Positions 52,335 to 61,215 are shown, numbered from the stretch's first letter. The stretch: DNA of 64,000 bases from Agrilactobacillus fermenti (GCF_021030645.1 NZ_JACGCJ010000016.1:1-64000), one strand, 5' to 3'. Translations and numbers: made by a program. Notes: generated by a model not told the origin, from the sequence alone.

Positions 52335-53564
52335 ATGAAATTAACAGTAAAAACAAGTCTTAGTTTGATACTGGGGGTGTGTTTAGGGGTGGTCTTGAGT
52401 GCGTTTATCTATTGGGGCTACCTTAAACCGCAAAATGAAAGTGTCCAGCGTGATCAGCAACGTCAATATGAACGCCAGCTTGCACGCCAAAAGAATAACT
52501 ATCAGCTGGCTATTAATCGGTTAGAAAATGGCAATGATCCTAGCTTAGCCAAAACTGTGAATCGACTGACGTCAGCGCAAACAATGCAGCTGCAAGCCTT
52601 ACTTAAGGCCAATCATTTTAGTGGCACGGCTTTGTTATATCGTGATGATCAAGTGGTTTACCAGCGAGGTTATGGCTATGCTGATTATCACCGCAAGCGT
52701 AAAAATAACTATAAGTCACTTTATCAATGGGCTTCGATCCAAAAGTCGATAACAGCTGTATTAGTGATGCGGCAGGTAACCCAAGGCAAACTTAAATTAT
52801 CTGATAAGTTAAGTCAATTTTATCCAAAAGTGCCTGGCAGTAAGCAGATCACGCTGCGCCAGATGCTGAATATGCGTTCAGGTTTATCTATGACGGCTCA
52901 GTCAAGCTCTTTTAGCAATCAAGATCGTAAAATTGTCAATTTCGCCGTTGAACACGTACAGTTTGATGCCCACCAGCTCAACACGAGCAACTATCAGCCG
53001 GTAAATTATACGCTGTTAGCGGGTATTTTAGAGCAAGTGACCCATAAGACCTATTATGATTTGGTAGATCAGCAGATTTTTAAGCCCCTGCATTTAATGA
53101 ACACTGGCTTTATGCCAACTTTTGCAGAGGAAGCTCATCATACCGTCAGTTACACCAGTCAAAAAAAAGATCCGAGCAGTTATGCCGAACCGATCGTCAT
53201 CACGCCGGTAACCTACAATCGTGAATTGGGGACGGGCAACCTTTATTCGACACCGGGGGACCTCTTGAAAATTCAAAAAGCGATTCTGGCGGGTAAAATT
53301 ATTTCTAAGCCGGCTTTAGAGACTTTGCGCAATACTAGTGCAGGTCATTACGGCGGTGGTGTTTATAATTATACTGATCATATTTATTCCCATGGCCTAA
53401 TTTCAGGCTATGAGGCGACGCTTTATTTAACGAAAGATGGTAAAAATGGCGTGGTATTAATGAGCAACCGCTATAAATATGATGTGACACCAAAAAAAGC
53501 CCAGGCATTCGTCAATCAAATTTATCAACTATTAACTATAAGCTCTAATCAGGAAGGACAGTAA
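52335..53564 (+). CDS. Serine hydrolase of the class C beta-lactamase/PBP4* family
   Basis: 409 residues. N-terminal signal anchor ~8-30, a helical stalk (~35-75) and a beta-lactamase-like domain: catalytic S-x-x-K in WASIQKSITAVLV, Y/N motif in YQPVNYTLLAGIL, and HGLISGYEATLY in place of the K-T-G triad. RQMLNMRSGLSMTA is typical of the family. Such proteins act as D-amino-acid peptidases or esterases on the outer surface, not as resistance enzymes. AGGAAAAAAGG upstream of ATG. The next gene starts four bases after its stop, so the two are one operon. Confidence 0.88.
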   Translation: MKLTVKTSLSLILGVCLGVVLSAFIYWGYLKPQNESVQRDQQRQYERQLARQKNNYQLAINRLENGNDPSLAKTVNRLTSAQTMQLQALLKANHFSGTALLYRDDQVVYQRGYGYADYHRKRKNNYKSLYQWASIQKSITAVLVMRQVTQGKLKLSDKLSQFYPKVPGSKQITLRQMLNMRSGLSMTAQSSSFSNQDRKIVNFAVEHVQFDAHQLNTSNYQPVNYTLLAGILEQVTHKTYYDLVDQQIFKPLHLMNTGFMPTFAEEAHHTVSYTSQKKDPSSYAEPIVITPVTYNRELGTGNLYSTPGDLLKIQKAILAGKIISKPALETLRNTSAGHYGGGVYNYTDHIYSHGLISGYEATLYLTKDGKNGVVLMSNRYKYDVTPKKAQAFVNQIYQLLTISSNQEGQ

Positions 53565-53567
53565 GCA

Positions 53568-54437
53568 ATGAAAGAAAAAATTGGTTTTATTGGTACTGGG
53601 GTCATGGGTACTGGGATGATCCTGAATTTACTGAAACATGATTATCCCGTTACCGTCTACAATCGGACGAAAGCCCATGCCCAAGCTGTATTGGCTGCCG
53701 GTGCAACTTGGTTGGATACGCCATCTGAAGTGGCCCAAGCCGTGGATGTTATCATTACGATCGTCGGTTTCCCCCAAGATGTACAAGAAGTTTATTTTGG
53801 CCGTGATGGTATTTTTGAAGGAGCCCACAGTGGGCAGACATTGATTGATATGACGACCAGTCGGCCGGATATCGCTGTGCGGATTTATAATGAAGCTAAG
53901 CCCAAACATATTGCGACTTTAGATGCGCCAGTTTCTGGTGGTGATGTCGGTGCTAAGGCAGGGACTTTGTCGATCATGGTGGGTGGTGAGCAAGCTACCT
54001 TGACAAAAGTTCGGCCTATTTTAGCCGCTATGGGGCAAAAAATTAATTACTTTGGTACTGCTGGCAACGGCCAACATGCCAAAATGGCCAATCAAATCAT
54101 GATCGCTGGTACGATGACAGGCTTGACGGAAATGCTAGTTTATGCGAAAAAAGCGGGCTTAGATCTACAAACCGTTCTCGATACAGTGGGTTCCGGTGGC
54201 GGTGCCAATTGGTCTTTGAGTAATTACGGGCCGCGTATTTTGAAAGCAGATTATACGCCAGGCTTTTTTGCCAAACATTTCCTAAAAGATTTACGCATTG
54301 CACTGGATAGTGCCAAAGCTATGCAGCTGGATTTGCCAGCAACGCGCCAAGCTGCGGAACTGTATCGCATTTTAGTTGAGGATCATCAACTAGGGAATGA
54401 TGGGACACAAGCACTAGTCAAATTATGGTGGTCGTAA
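53568..54437 (+). CDS. Beta-hydroxyacid dehydrogenase (3-HIBADH family)
   Basis: 289 residues. N-terminal GFIGTGVMGTGMILNLLKHD Rossmann motif with YNRTKAH (NADP-favouring R), substrate loop DAPVSGGDVGAKAGTLSIMV, catalytic Lys in GNGQHAKMANQIMIAGTM and GGGANWSLSNYGPRIL. Length and motifs fit 3-hydroxyisobutyrate/2-hydroxy-3-oxopropionate reductases; the substrate is not predictable. GGAAGGACAG before ATG. Probably translated with the upstream serine hydrolase. Confidence 0.92.
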   Translation: MKEKIGFIGTGVMGTGMILNLLKHDYPVTVYNRTKAHAQAVLAAGATWLDTPSEVAQAVDVIITIVGFPQDVQEVYFGRDGIFEGAHSGQTLIDMTTSRPDIAVRIYNEAKPKHIATLDAPVSGGDVGAKAGTLSIMVGGEQATLTKVRPILAAMGQKINYFGTAGNGQHAKMANQIMIAGTMTGLTEMLVYAKKAGLDLQTVLDTVGSGGGANWSLSNYGPRILKADYTPGFFAKHFLKDLRIALDSAKAMQLDLPATRQAAELYRILVEDHQLGNDGTQALVKLWWS

Positions 54438-54492
54438 CGTTTGAAAAGTCATTTTCTTAAAATAAATATTGCTATGATAGATGATTGTTAAG

Positions 54493-54522
54493 TAATTATC
54501 TTTTTTGTTTAAAAGATAATTA
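54493..54522. promoter_or_regulatory. Perfect AT-only 12-bp inverted repeat
   Basis: TAATTATCTTTT (54493-54504), loop TTGTTT, AAAAGATAATTA (54511-54522). It has no GC core, so it is a poor terminator but a good operator shape, ~95 bp upstream of the FIVAR/SLAP gene. Confidence 0.45.
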
Positions 54523-54617
54523 AAAGTAGACAGGATTCGTTCGGGTTTTATGGCATTATGTTAAAATGTAGTTGATTAAAACATTAAGTGATTTCAAGAA
54601 TTATTGTAAGGGTGGGA

Positions 54618-56435
54618 ATGAAAATGATGTATAAAGCTAGACACAAGAAGACCGTTCAATTGAAACCGAATACAAAAGTAATTAGCTTAGCAGCTACAGG
54701 GATGATGATGGCCGCACCATTGATCAATAGTGTGAGTCCAGCTGCTGCCGCTACGAATTCTGGTGATCAGAACGCTAAGGCAACTGATCCAAGTCAATTA
54801 AATTTGCAAAACGTCGTCAATGCAGCGGTGAAGATGACCGAAGCTAATAAAACAGCTTTGCAAAATGCGATCAATAGTGCGAAAAATGTGCAAAGTAACG
54901 CTGACTATAAGAATGCTAAGCTGCCAACCACAAGTCGGACAGATTTAGACAGCGCGATTACCAAGGCAACGACCGCCTTGAATGATACCACGACGACTGA
55001 TGATCAGGCGCAAGCTGAAATCACCGCCGTTCAGACGGCAAGTAATACCTATGAAGCCGATGCTAAAGCCTCTATCAGCTTGGCTAATGCAATCAATAAT
55101 GGGAGTAAAAATGAATATCAAGATACAACAAAGTATACTTATGAGACTGTAATTGCATTAGAAAATGCTGTTTATGCTGGCTCGACTATTTTGAACCAGA
55201 CAGGTCAAGTTGCTTCAGCGACTTATCAAGCAAATGCCAATAATGCAGCAAGTGCCATCAATAATGCTATCAATAATTTGAAGTTGACTGGTACAACCAC
55301 AGCTTCTAAGACACAGCTAACGAACTTATATAACAGCGTCAAGGATTATCATTTTTGGGATTATACCAAGAGTACTTGGACAGACTTTCTGGCAGCAAGA
55401 AATAATGCGGCTAATGTTTTGAATGCTAGCAATCCTTCTCAAACACAAGTCAACACAGCTTATCAATATTTGACCACTACCCAAAAGGCACTAGCTAAAG
55501 CCAGCGACACGGATGCCCTTAAAGTCTTGGGTGATAAGTATCAAATGACTTTAAGTCTAAATAAGGCACAATTCACAGCTGATTCATGGGCTGCTTTAGT
55601 TGAAGCACAAACCTATTTCCAAGATAATGTGGCTGCAGATAAAGCCGGTTCGATGTTTGACACGCCAGTTTCGACCATCAATGAAGCTTCTACTAAGCTG
55701 CAAACTGCTTTAACGAACTTGAAGACAGCTAATGGTCAATTATCACAAAAGCAAGCTTTGGCAGACTTATTGAATCAAGTCAATGGTTACGGTCAGGGGG
55801 ACGCCTCTGATACGGATTGGACTGCTTTTACCACAGCTCGAGATAAGGCAACTAGTGTGCTGAAAGATACGAATAGTACGGTTATCGACTATATGTCTGC
55901 CTTACAAGCTTTGCAAACTGCGGTTACTAAACTGGGGGAAACTGCTGATACGAGCTATATTTCAACGGCTTCTTATAGTGATGTTGATGGTGTTGGTAAA
56001 GTCTTCTTTACGGGCAGTCGTGGCATTGTGCTTTATAATAAGCCCGAGGGCAAGCAAGTTAATGATGCGAACGGTAATCCAAGATTCTTACAAGATCAAT
56101 CACGCTGGAAGGTCTTCCGTAAGGCCGTCTTAAGTGATGGCAGTGCTTGGTATGAAGTTGGCCGGAACCAATGGATCAGTGCTCGCTTTACGATGATTGA
56201 ACAAGCTGGTGTTGGGACAGTTGATTTCTTACCAAACTTAGGTTTAACACTTTGGGACTTAGAACCAGATGGGGTTCATGCTACTGGTCGGCGGTTAGAT
56301 AACGGAACCCAGTGGCAGACATTTGGCAATATCATGGTTGATGGTCGTGAATACACGAACCTCGGCGCTAATCAATGGGTTGAGAGCCAATATCTGACTA
56401 TTGAAAATACCACGACATCAGCTCCAGTAAATTAA
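54618..56435 (+). CDS. Large FIVAR-repeat surface protein with SLAP-like C-terminus
   Basis: 605 residues. Signal peptide ~1-45 (VISLAATGMMMAAPLINSVS...AAAATN). About five FIVAR three-helix repeats between ~60 and 450, each with the pattern (Y/W)-x-x-(L/F)-x-x-A-x-x-x-A and a later L-x-x-A-x-x-x-L (e.g. FWDYTKSTWTDFLAARNNAA; MTLSLNKAQFTADSWAALVE; YGQGDASDTDWTAFTTARDK). Two SLAP-like modules close the protein (YEVGRNQWISARFT; NLGANQWVESQYL). AAGGGTGGG selects ATG 54618. Likely an elongated stalk holding the N-terminus away from the wall. Shares the last ~150 residues with the 50987 protein. Confidence 0.87.
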   Translation: MKMMYKARHKKTVQLKPNTKVISLAATGMMMAAPLINSVSPAAAATNSGDQNAKATDPSQLNLQNVVNAAVKMTEANKTALQNAINSAKNVQSNADYKNAKLPTTSRTDLDSAITKATTALNDTTTTDDQAQAEITAVQTASNTYEADAKASISLANAINNGSKNEYQDTTKYTYETVIALENAVYAGSTILNQTGQVASATYQANANNAASAINNAINNLKLTGTTTASKTQLTNLYNSVKDYHFWDYTKSTWTDFLAARNNAANVLNASNPSQTQVNTAYQYLTTTQKALAKASDTDALKVLGDKYQMTLSLNKAQFTADSWAALVEAQTYFQDNVAADKAGSMFDTPVSTINEASTKLQTALTNLKTANGQLSQKQALADLLNQVNGYGQGDASDTDWTAFTTARDKATSVLKDTNSTVIDYMSALQALQTAVTKLGETADTSYISTASYSDVDGVGKVFFTGSRGIVLYNKPEGKQVNDANGNPRFLQDQSRWKVFRKAVLSDGSAWYEVGRNQWISARFTMIEQAGVGTVDFLPNLGLTLWDLEPDGVHATGRRLDNGTQWQTFGNIMVDGREYTNLGANQWVESQYLTIENTTTSAPVN

Positions 56436-56446
56436 TATTTGAAGTA

Positions 56447-56585
56447 AGCGTGTGACAAATGGCGGATTTCCCATTTGAGTGATTCGTCGTTAGGTGAGGT
56501 CGTTGCCTTTTGGAACACGTTTAAACTAAAATGAATCACAACTAAGAGGTAGTTGAAAACAAATCTATTGTTTTCAGCTACCTCT
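56447..56585 (+). repeat. Interspersed palindrome with tail, copy 6 (left arm shortened)
   Basis: AAGCGTGTGACAAATGGCGG...TTGCCTTTTGGAACACG then TTTAAA (to ~56525), with ~30 bases of the left half missing, followed by the tail hairpin AAGAGGTAGTTGAAAACAAA / TTGTTTTCAGCTACCTCT (56545-56585). Confidence 0.7.
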
Positions 56586-56641
56586 GTTTATTTTATCTCG
56601 ACCTTGATCAATCGTAGCTCGCAATCTAACGGGCTTTTATC

Positions 56642-56647
56642 TATAAT
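56642..56647 (+). promoter_or_regulatory. -10 box close to GH97 start
   Basis: TATAAT ends only seven bases before ATG 56655. No clear -35 at 17 bases (TCGCAA at 56619). If used, transcription would begin at or within two bases of the start codon, giving a leaderless mRNA. Confidence 0.4.
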
Positions 56648-56654
56648 AAAAGAC

Positions 56655-58577
56655 ATGTTATTCATAAAAAAGAAAACGAACAAGCAATTGATCTTAAATT
56701 TAGGCTTGGCCCTATTGCTCATGGTAATAGGCTATTTAATGCCCCAACTCGTTCAGGCGGCGAGTGCCGATCATTGGCTGATCAGTGATACCACTAAGCG
56801 CAGCCAAGCGGAAGTCAGCTTGTCCGCTGATGGTCAGCTGTCCTATCAAGTGTGGCATGCGGGTAAATTAATAGTTGAACCTTCACAATTAGGACTGGCC
56901 ACAAATCTTGGTGATTTGTCCACTGGCTTAACGCTGAATGCGACATCTCATGAAAACATTAAACAAAAATACACTTTGATAGCCGGTCCCAAGAAAAAAC
57001 ATAGTTTTACGGCTAATCAATTGAATTTAACCTTTTCTAAGGGTGCGCTTTATTTAGATTTGACGGTGCGTGCCATGAAAACTGGCATTGCCTTTCGTTA
57101 CGGCGTTCGTAGTAACACCGCCGATTATACGCAGGTTGGAATCAATAACGAGTACACCACTTTTAATACACCGACTAACAGTCATTACTGGTATATGCCC
57201 TATAATGTGTCTCATGAAGCACCCGAGCAGACGGCTGCAAATTGGCAAGATATTCAAGCGGCTCATTTACAATATCCATTGTTGTATCAAGCTCAAAACG
57301 GTATTTATAATTTGATTTCTGAAGCGGCCTTAGTACCAAATTATGTGGGCAGTGAGTTGCAGCTTGGGCAGCAGTCTGACCAATTTCAGTTAAATCTTTC
57401 GCAGGAACAAACAGATACCATTATAGCTAAATTACCCATGCAGACCCCATGGCGCTTCATTACTTCTGGTTCAGCTAAAACCATTACCGGTACGATGATG
57501 GCGGATGATCTAGGCTATAAGCGCAAACTGAAAAAAACCAAGTGGATCAAGCCGGGTATTGCAGCTTGGACTTGGCTAAATGGCGATGCAACTAATGATT
57601 TGGCTACTTATAAGCGGTATATCGACTTAGCGGCTAAAATGCATTGGCAATATGTGATTTTGGATGAAGGCTGGCAACCGGAAAATACCACCAGCACAAC
57701 TCCTAAATATCAAGGTTATTATTCCTGGACGACGGCATTATTGAAATATGCGAAACAAAAAAAGATTGGGTTAATTGCTTGGTTAGACAGCAATGATTTA
57801 CAAGATGCTAATTATCGCCAGACGTTGCTGGCAGAACTCACACGGATGGGCTTTAAGGGGATCAAGCCGGACTTTTTTGACAGTCAAAATCAAGCCACTA
57901 TGCAGCTTTACGATAATTTGAATCAACTCGCTGCGCAGCATAAATTGGTGATTGATTATCATGGTACCAATCAGCCGACGGGAGAACAGCGGACCTATCC
58001 TAATATATTGAGTAAAGAAGCGGTTTTTGGGGCGGAACAATATGTATACCATTCTGATTTAACCACTGCTCAGCACAATGTAATGATTAGCTTTATGCGT
58101 GGTGCGCTAGGTCCGGTGGATTATACGCCACTATTGTCTTTCAATAATTTTCCGACAACGCACCCATTTACGATTACGCAGATGTTAGCTTTGCCGGTAC
58201 TTTATCAAAGCGGTTTGCAGACAATGGCCGATAAACCCCAAATTTATCTAAAACAGCCCATTAAAACTTTGTACAAAGGGTTACCAGCTAGTTGGGATGA
58301 TTCCAAAACGCTGGAGGCTAGTGTCGGTCAGTATGTGACGATTGCGCGGCGTAAGCGAACGACTTGGTATGTTGCCGGGATCACCGATCCAAAACGACAG
58401 GCAAAAGTTAAATTGACTTTTTTGAAAGCGGGGAACTATCAGGCAGAAATTTTTCAAGATGATGCCACGGGAACCAAAGTTCAACGCAAGACGAAGCAAG
58501 TGACGCGAAAAACACAGCTAAAATTACCGTTGAAAGAACATGGCGGTTTTGTTGTGAAACTGGTAAAAAGTGAATAG
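56655..58577 (+). CDS. Secreted GH97-family glycosidase
   Basis: 640 residues. Signal peptide ~1-36 (LNLGLALLLMVIGYLMPQLV...QAAS). GH97 N-terminal beta-sandwich ~40-285 (SADGQLSYQVWHAGKLIVEP; AFRYGVRSN), then the (beta/alpha)8 barrel ~290-560 with WTWLNGDATNDLATYKRYID, QYVILDEGWQPEN, GIKPDFFDSQNQ and DYHGTNQPTGEQRTYPN. The Asp in KPDFFD fits the retaining (alpha-galactosidase-type) branch nucleophile. A C-terminal beta domain closes it. GH97 is best known from Bacteroidetes; specificity here (alpha-glucoside or alpha-galactoside) is open. No ribosome binding site precedes ATG 56655; a longer frame from 56553 runs through the tail hairpin and is unlikely. Confidence 0.85.
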   Translation: MLFIKKKTNKQLILNLGLALLLMVIGYLMPQLVQAASADHWLISDTTKRSQAEVSLSADGQLSYQVWHAGKLIVEPSQLGLATNLGDLSTGLTLNATSHENIKQKYTLIAGPKKKHSFTANQLNLTFSKGALYLDLTVRAMKTGIAFRYGVRSNTADYTQVGINNEYTTFNTPTNSHYWYMPYNVSHEAPEQTAANWQDIQAAHLQYPLLYQAQNGIYNLISEAALVPNYVGSELQLGQQSDQFQLNLSQEQTDTIIAKLPMQTPWRFITSGSAKTITGTMMADDLGYKRKLKKTKWIKPGIAAWTWLNGDATNDLATYKRYIDLAAKMHWQYVILDEGWQPENTTSTTPKYQGYYSWTTALLKYAKQKKIGLIAWLDSNDLQDANYRQTLLAELTRMGFKGIKPDFFDSQNQATMQLYDNLNQLAAQHKLVIDYHGTNQPTGEQRTYPNILSKEAVFGAEQYVYHSDLTTAQHNVMISFMRGALGPVDYTPLLSFNNFPTTHPFTITQMLALPVLYQSGLQTMADKPQIYLKQPIKTLYKGLPASWDDSKTLEASVGQYVTIARRKRTTWYVAGITDPKRQAKVKLTFLKAGNYQAEIFQDDATGTKVQRKTKQVTRKTQLKLPLKEHGGFVVKLVKSE

Positions 58578-58610
58578 TCATTTTCTATATGAATATTATT
58601 GAAATATAAC

Positions 58611-58646
58611 AAAATCCCTGATGCTATCATAGCAACCAGGGATTTT
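58611..58646 (+). terminator. Intrinsic terminator after GH97
   Basis: AAAATCCCTG pairs with CAGGGATTTTT, and an inner TGCTAT/ATAGCA extends the stem; T-run follows. Confidence 0.88.
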
Positions 58647-58753
58647 TCTTTACTTATATGTAAAAAAAGTCAAACAAAAAGCCTCCCATATCCGAGCAGG
58701 AGACTTCTGCAATTATGAGCGATTCAGTAACGAATACCAAATCTAAGTATACT

Positions 58754-58804
58754 CGAAAAGTTACAAAAAGGAAATACTTTTGCAATGATATCGATAACTT
58801 TTCG
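58754..58804. promoter_or_regulatory. Spaced inverted repeat upstream of DUF1659 gene
   Basis: CGAAAAGTTA (58754-58763) and TAACTTTTCG (58795-58804) are perfect 10-bp arms 31 bases apart; inside lies CAAAAAG/CTTTTG. Nested symmetry suggests a protein-binding site or a cruciform RNA. The rest of the 58647-58970 gap shows nothing else clear. Confidence 0.4.
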
Positions 58805-58970
58805 TTAAATATCTGTTAAGAAGATTGGTATAACAATAGTTATCAGGCGTTTGATAAAAAAATCAAAAAATATTTCCGTTTTTCGATGTTCATTTGTTAC
58901 TAGTTAGTGTAGGGCAGTTTGCTAGCGACTAACTTACAAATACATCATAACCCTTTAGGAGGAAATAGCA

Positions 58971-59192
58971 ATGGCATTAAATTGGAATGCAACAGAAATC
59001 AACTATTATATCGGTGGTGAACACTACAAAGGCGGCAAAAAAGTACGTCAATTGAAAAACACAGTGGCAAAACCAGATGAAGCACAAGTGCTTGCAATTG
59101 GAGCAGCTTTGGCAACCTTGGGTGAACAGGATACTTTGTTGAATACGGAAATCATTACCCATAACTTTGTAGTTAATGACCAAGCTAAATAA
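58971..59192 (+). CDS. DUF1659 small protein
   Basis: 73 residues, no signal peptide. WNATEINYYIGGEHYKGGKK, then QLKNTVAKPDEAQVLAIGAA, resembling the small DUF1659 proteins found beside DUF2922 proteins throughout Firmicutes. TTAGGAGG before ATG. Pair with the next gene (33 bp gap). Function unknown; beta-hairpin plus helix composition suggests a small structural or scaffold role. Confidence 0.8.
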   Translation: MALNWNATEINYYIGGEHYKGGKKVRQLKNTVAKPDEAQVLAIGAALATLGEQDTLLNTEIITHNFVVNDQAK

Positions 59193-59225
59193 AACTCAAT
59201 AAATAAAAGAAGGGAATTCATTCAA

Positions 59226-59471
59226 ATGAAACATTTACAATTAAATTTCAAAACCAGCGAAGGCAAAAAGCGTGCATTGGTACTAAATGACGTCAAACAA
59301 GACCTTAGTGAGGCAACTGTTAAGGGGGCGATGCAAAAGATTGCAGACTCTAAACTATTTGTTCATGATGGTGTGGCTTTATATACTGAAGCCATCAGTG
59401 CGCAATACGTTGAACGTAACGTTTCAGATATTTTTACAACAGCATCCCCGGCTAAACCTGTGGCTGAATAG
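59226..59471 (+). CDS. DUF2922 small protein
   Basis: 81 residues. LQLNFKTSEGKKRALVLNDV, then DLSEATVKGAMQKIADSKLF, and a C-terminal IDTAxYVERxVTDIF-like stretch (AISAQYVERNVSDIF), the DUF2922 pattern. GAAGGGAAT site before ATG. Always-paired neighbour of DUF1659 in many genomes; role unknown. Followed by a terminator. Confidence 0.82.
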   Translation: MKHLQLNFKTSEGKKRALVLNDVKQDLSEATVKGAMQKIADSKLFVHDGVALYTEAISAQYVERNVSDIFTTASPAKPVAE

Positions 59472-59557
59472 CCTGATCTTGATTGAAATTGTACTAGCTT
59501 TATTCCAAAACTTGAAGTAATGACTGACTGCTCACACAACTAGATATTTATTTGAAG

Positions 59558-59594
59558 ATGCCTCGCTCAGTTCACGCTGGATGGGGTATTTTTT
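59558..59594 (+). terminator. Intrinsic terminator after DUF2922
   Basis: ATGCCTC pairs with GGGGTAT (two wobbles) and CTCAG with CTGGA internally, followed by six T. Moderate stem. Confidence 0.6.
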
Positions 59595-59671
59595 GTATTT
59601 AAATTGAATTACTGGGTGCTAAGCTTTATGATAATTAGGATATTAGTTTTGAATTTTGGGAGGTTGTTGTT

Positions 59672-60742
59672 TTGAACAGACATAAAGTCCAGCTGATCAG
59701 TATTGGTGCGCTGACATTAATGCTGATTTTAAGTGCTCCGGTTACTGGCAATGCCACTGCAGCCACTAAGCAGGCGCAGCAAGATACGCAAACCGTCAAT
59801 CATTCAGCTGCGACTACATACTACCAAGCCAAACAGGATCTGGAGCATGTGCGGTATTATATTGTCACACCCAACCAAACGATCGCACCGCATAAAACCG
59901 CCTATACAGGTTCGGGCGAGCTATCGCATAAAATTATACTGCGTAAATTGGTTGTTGCTGGCCAAACAGTGTATGTTCATGTGAGCGAGAGTCCTCAAAA
60001 CCCGGGAACCTGGTTATTTCGAGCTACAGATATTGCTACAGATGATTTAAAAATGCATCGCCCTCAGAAAGTAACCACGCGACGCAAATTAACTTTTAAA
60101 GCAAATGAAGCCGTTAATTTCTTTGTTGACCCCGTGTTGGCACAAACAATCACAGCTACGGATTTTGATGCAAGTAAAGTTGTGCCCACCGTTAGCTATA
60201 TGATCAATGGGCAAAAATATTATGCATTTAAGGCTAACAATCAGCAGACGGTTTTTATTTCAGCAGCTGAAGCGACCTTAGCGGCTGATGCGAAAGCAGC
60301 GCCTGAAAATGAAAAAATGGCGACACAAGTTAATGTGACGCCACTAACTCTAAGAACTGTGGTATACTCCCACACCGCCGCCGTAATCTACCAAGACCCT
60401 AGTGCCACTCAGCCTTCTGGTAAGCGGCTAAGTACGCGAATCACTGACTGGGCGGCATTTGATCGTTCCATTGCTGCCAACGGTCAGGTCGTTGCTTATC
60501 GACTCGGACATAATCAATGGGTCAAAGCCAGTGACTTACAACAAGAAAAAGCTAAAGGCGGCGTTTTGGTCGTACCAGCTGGCACCGTGTATTACGATGC
60601 GCAAGGCCAGACAATGCCTCAGGTCACTGTGGCTGGTACATATCAAGTATCGGCAGAGCGCTATATTAATGGCCATAAAGCATTGAAATTAGGAATCAAT
60701 ACACAATGGGTCTATGCGGAATGCGGTCAGTACTACGAATGA
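59672..60742 (+). CDS. Secreted SLAP-like surface protein
   Basis: 356 residues from TTG 59672 (GGGAGG ten bases upstream). Signal peptide ~1-30 (ISIGALTLMLILSAPVTGNA). No recognised enzymatic domain; three or four beta-rich SLAP-like modules, the last two being VVYSHTAAVIYQDPSATQPS...YRLGHNQWVKASDL and GGVLVVPAGTVYYDAQGQTM...LGINTQWVYAE. The C-terminal ~120 residues are paralogous to the gene at 62616. Likely wall-bound, S-layer-like or adhesin role. Confidence 0.8.
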   Translation: MNRHKVQLISIGALTLMLILSAPVTGNATAATKQAQQDTQTVNHSAATTYYQAKQDLEHVRYYIVTPNQTIAPHKTAYTGSGELSHKIILRKLVVAGQTVYVHVSESPQNPGTWLFRATDIATDDLKMHRPQKVTTRRKLTFKANEAVNFFVDPVLAQTITATDFDASKVVPTVSYMINGQKYYAFKANNQQTVFISAAEATLAADAKAAPENEKMATQVNVTPLTLRTVVYSHTAAVIYQDPSATQPSGKRLSTRITDWAAFDRSIAANGQVVAYRLGHNQWVKASDLQQEKAKGGVLVVPAGTVYYDAQGQTMPQVTVAGTYQVSAERYINGHKALKLGINTQWVYAECGQYYE

Positions 60743-60782
60743 TATTGCTTGATAAAATATGGTTTTCGGCAAAAATAAAAGC

Positions 60783-60965
60783 AGAGTGTGACAAAAGACG
60801 TTCAGCGACTGAGCACTAACACGAATCACGACAAATGGTAGTTTTTCCATTTGAGTAATTCGTGGTTAGGTGAGGTCGTTGTCTTTTAGAGCACATTTAA
60901 GGTATAACTGTTCGTAACTAAAAAGAGGTCAAAAACAAAACGCTAACTTTGTCCCGACCTCTTCA
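60783..60965 (+). repeat. Interspersed palindrome with tail, copy 7
   Basis: GAGTGTGACAAAAGACG ... CGTTGTCTTTTAGAGCACA (60783-60900), centre AAATGG/CCATTT, islands GAGCACTAACACGAATC and GTGGTTAGGTGAGG, then tail AAAGAGGTCAAAAACAAAAC / TTTGTCCCGACCTCTT (60922-60965). Confidence 0.78.
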
Positions 60966-61106
60966 ATTATCATATAAAATTTAGATAGTATTAAGTGGCT
61001 ATTCTGTAACTTTTATGATATTTTTTAGTAGATATTTGATTCAAAAACAGCCATTTTTCAATTTGGATACCAAAGAATTACTGGCATAATGCTTTGGCAT
61101 TGTCCT

Positions 61107-61163
61107 TTATAAAGCTGATGCCCTAATCAACAAGTTATTAAATAAAAAAATTAGCATCCACAT
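61107..61163 (-). CDS. Putative SHP-like signalling peptide, divergent from Rgg
   Basis: ATG 61163 on the minus strand, with a near-perfect ribosome binding site (GGAGGAGTGA, spacing five), encodes MWMLIFLFNNLLIRASAL and stops at 61107. An 18-residue hydrophobic peptide directly divergent from an Rgg regulator is the hallmark arrangement of short hydrophobic peptide pheromones in streptococci. The N-terminus here lacks the usual Lys and the C-terminus lacks the Asp/Glu + GG pattern of streptococcal SHPs, so any mature form would be different. Expected path if real: export, cleavage, import by an oligopeptide permease, binding to Rgg. Too short for standard gene callers. Confidence 0.55.
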   Translation of the reverse strand: MWMLIFLFNNLLIRASAL

Positions 61164-61197
61164 AATCTTCACTCCTCCGCTATCTGTGATCAATATT

Positions 61198-61215
61198 TAG
61201 TCTAGATAGTCTGGA
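61198..61215. promoter_or_regulatory. Tandem 9-bp direct repeat between peptide gene and rgg
   Basis: TAGTCTAGA TAGTCTGGA, two nearly identical 9-mers in tandem. They cover the -35 region of a possible TAAATA -10 for the peptide gene (minus strand), whose -35 is poor, as expected for an activator-dependent promoter. Confidence 0.4.

Noticed and set aside
52335-53564. Antibiotic-resistance beta-lactamase
   Set aside because: The family is broad; the weak third motif and the long stalk fit a surface peptidase/esterase instead.
56553-56654. Upstream extension of the GH97 protein
   Set aside because: Would translate the tail hairpin of the palindrome and displace the signal peptide.
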